A stretch of 6,476 bases of DNA, from NCBI GenBank assembly GCA_002385985.1, contig DGEO01000037.1, positions 9,702 through 16,177 on the forward strand, in the 5' to 3' direction. The notes under the pieces are model-generated. The model was not told the DNA's origin and searched no databases. It saw only the letters and a program-made list of their open reading frames with translations. The DNA is from Anaerolineaceae bacterium UBA3924 (GTDB lineage Bacteria > Chloroflexota > Anaerolineae > Anaerolineales > Anaerolineaceae). Made by a program: the position numbers and the translations under genes. Positions 5,931-6,476 of the stretch are shown in pieces. How positions within the stretch are numbered: the first letter of the stretch is position 1; every line of letters begins with the position of its first letter.

Positions 5931-5954
5931 CGGGCCGCTTCTGCGGCCCGTTTT
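5931..5954. terminator. Rho-independent terminator between convergent operons
   Basis: CGGGCCGC (5931-5938), loop TTCT, and GCGGCCCG (5943-5950) form a perfect 8-bp GC stem followed by TTTT (5951-5954). It starts 21 bases after the DUF1461 stop. On the minus strand the stem is followed by TTGTTGTTT, so it may also stop gpmA transcripts. Confidence 0.85.
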
Positions 5955-5978
5955 CATTCCTGCGATGGCAAGTCGCCT

Positions 5979-6462
5979 TTACTTTGCCTTGCCCTGGTTG
6001 GCGACGGCTTCCATGGCCTTCTTGACCGCTTCCGGATCGCCCAGGTAGTAGTGCTGGATGGGCTTGAGGTCCTCGTCCAGCTCGTACACCAGCGGCACAC
6101 CGGTGGGGATGTTCAGCTCGGTGATGTCCTGATCGGAGACGTTGTCCAGGTGCTTGACCAGCGCGCGCAGGCTGTTGCCGTGAGCGGCGATGATCACCCG
6201 CTTCCCGGCCTTGATCTCCGGCACGATCTCATCGTACCAGTACGGCATGAAGCGGGCGACGGTGTCCTTCAGGCACTCGGTCAGCGGCAGCTCGTTTTCC
6301 GGGACGTCCTTGTAGCGAGGATCATGGCCGGGCCAGCGTTCGTCGGTTTTCTCCAGCGCCGGGGGCTGCACATCGTAGCTGCGCCGCCAGATCTTGACCT
6401 GCTGTTCGCCGAACTTCGCCGCTGTCTCGGCCTTGTTCAGCCCCTGCAGAGCGCCGTAATGG
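5979..6462 (-). CDS. gpmA: 2,3-bisphosphoglycerate-dependent phosphoglycerate mutase, C-terminal 160 residues
   Basis: Glycolytic and gluconeogenic enzyme interconverting 3- and 2-phosphoglycerate in the cytosol. The visible part begins with HYGALQGLNKAET, then KIWRRSYDV, PGHDPRYKDVPENELPLTE, the VIIAAHGNSLRALVKHLDN block holding the second catalytic His (His184 in E. coli numbering), LNIPTGVPLVYELDE, and the typical tail VANQGKAK. It matches E. coli GpmA nearly without gaps from about residue 91, and keeps the residues equivalent to Tyr92, Lys100, Arg116 and Arg117. The first 90 or so residues, including the phosphorylated His of the RHG motif and Glu89, are missing because the contig ends there in adapter sequence; nothing suggests a pseudogene. 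Reading frame was traced upstream of an internal GTG at 6371 without a stop to base 6462. Promoter and start lie outside the window. Confidence 0.96.
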
Positions 6463-6476
6463 CTGTCTCTTATACA
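6463..6476. other. Nextera/Tn5 mosaic-end adapter remnant (sequencing artefact)
   Basis: The last 14 bases, CTGTCTCTTATACA, equal the first 14 of the synthetic 19-bp mosaic end CTGTCTCTTATACACATCT. The natural Tn5 outside end has A at position 4 and the natural inside end diverges after CTGTCTCTT, so this is the engineered hybrid used in tagmentation libraries, not a resident transposon. It replaces gpmA coding sequence exactly at the junction with the codon before HYGALQ. Confidence 0.95.

Noticed and set aside
6463..6476. A resident Tn5/IS50 insertion interrupting gpmA
   Set aside because: The 14 bases match the engineered mosaic end and differ from both natural IS50 ends, and they lie exactly at the contig edge.

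Overview
The window looks like an ordinary chromosomal stretch from a GC-rich bacterium. The best guess is a Chloroflexota (Anaerolineae-like) genome. That rests on gene content recalled from the families: a membrane-fused spermidine-synthase-like protein of the 'DAYRPPYIPWH' type followed by a DUF1461/TIGR01906 membrane protein, a small two-helix membrane protein paired with a YtxH protein, and a pth-mfd pair. It is an inference, not a measurement. No rRNA, tRNA, CRISPR array, insertion sequence or phage gene is visible.

Layout: (1) Positions 1-877, minus strand: pth (peptidyl-tRNA hydrolase) from its own sigma70-like promoter, overlapping by 4 bp the first 42 codons of a gene that is probably mfd and runs off the left edge. 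(2) Positions 920-1998, plus strand: a promoter with a palindrome over its -35 box, then a two-gene operon encoding a small two-TM protein and a YtxH-domain protein, closed by a strong bidirectional terminator. (3) Positions 2000-3670, minus strand: nnr, the bifunctional NAD(P)H-hydrate epimerase/dehydratase, with a perfect Shine-Dalgarno sequence and a good promoter. (4) Positions 3685-5954, plus strand: a two-gene operon with a 4-bp overlap, encoding a seven-TM spermidine-synthase-like protein and a DUF1461 membrane protein. Its promoter lies back to back with that of nnr, and its first gene appears to be leaderless. A terminator follows. (5) Positions 5979-6462, minus strand: the C-terminal 160 residues of gpmA (2,3-bisphosphoglycerate-dependent phosphoglycerate mutase).

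The last 14 bases (6463-6476) match exactly the synthetic Tn5 mosaic end used in Nextera libraries. The right edge is therefore a sequencing artefact, and gpmA is cut by the assembly, not by biology.

The genes are mostly housekeeping: peptidyl-tRNA recycling, probable transcription-coupled repair, repair of damaged NAD(P)H, and glycolysis. Two small membrane-protein operons of unknown role are added. I see no convincing new defence or mobile system. The points most worth a second look are the leaderless start, the roughly 23-residue in-frame insertion in Nnr, the altered catalytic-site residues in Pth, and the non-canonical active site of the spermidine-synthase-like protein.
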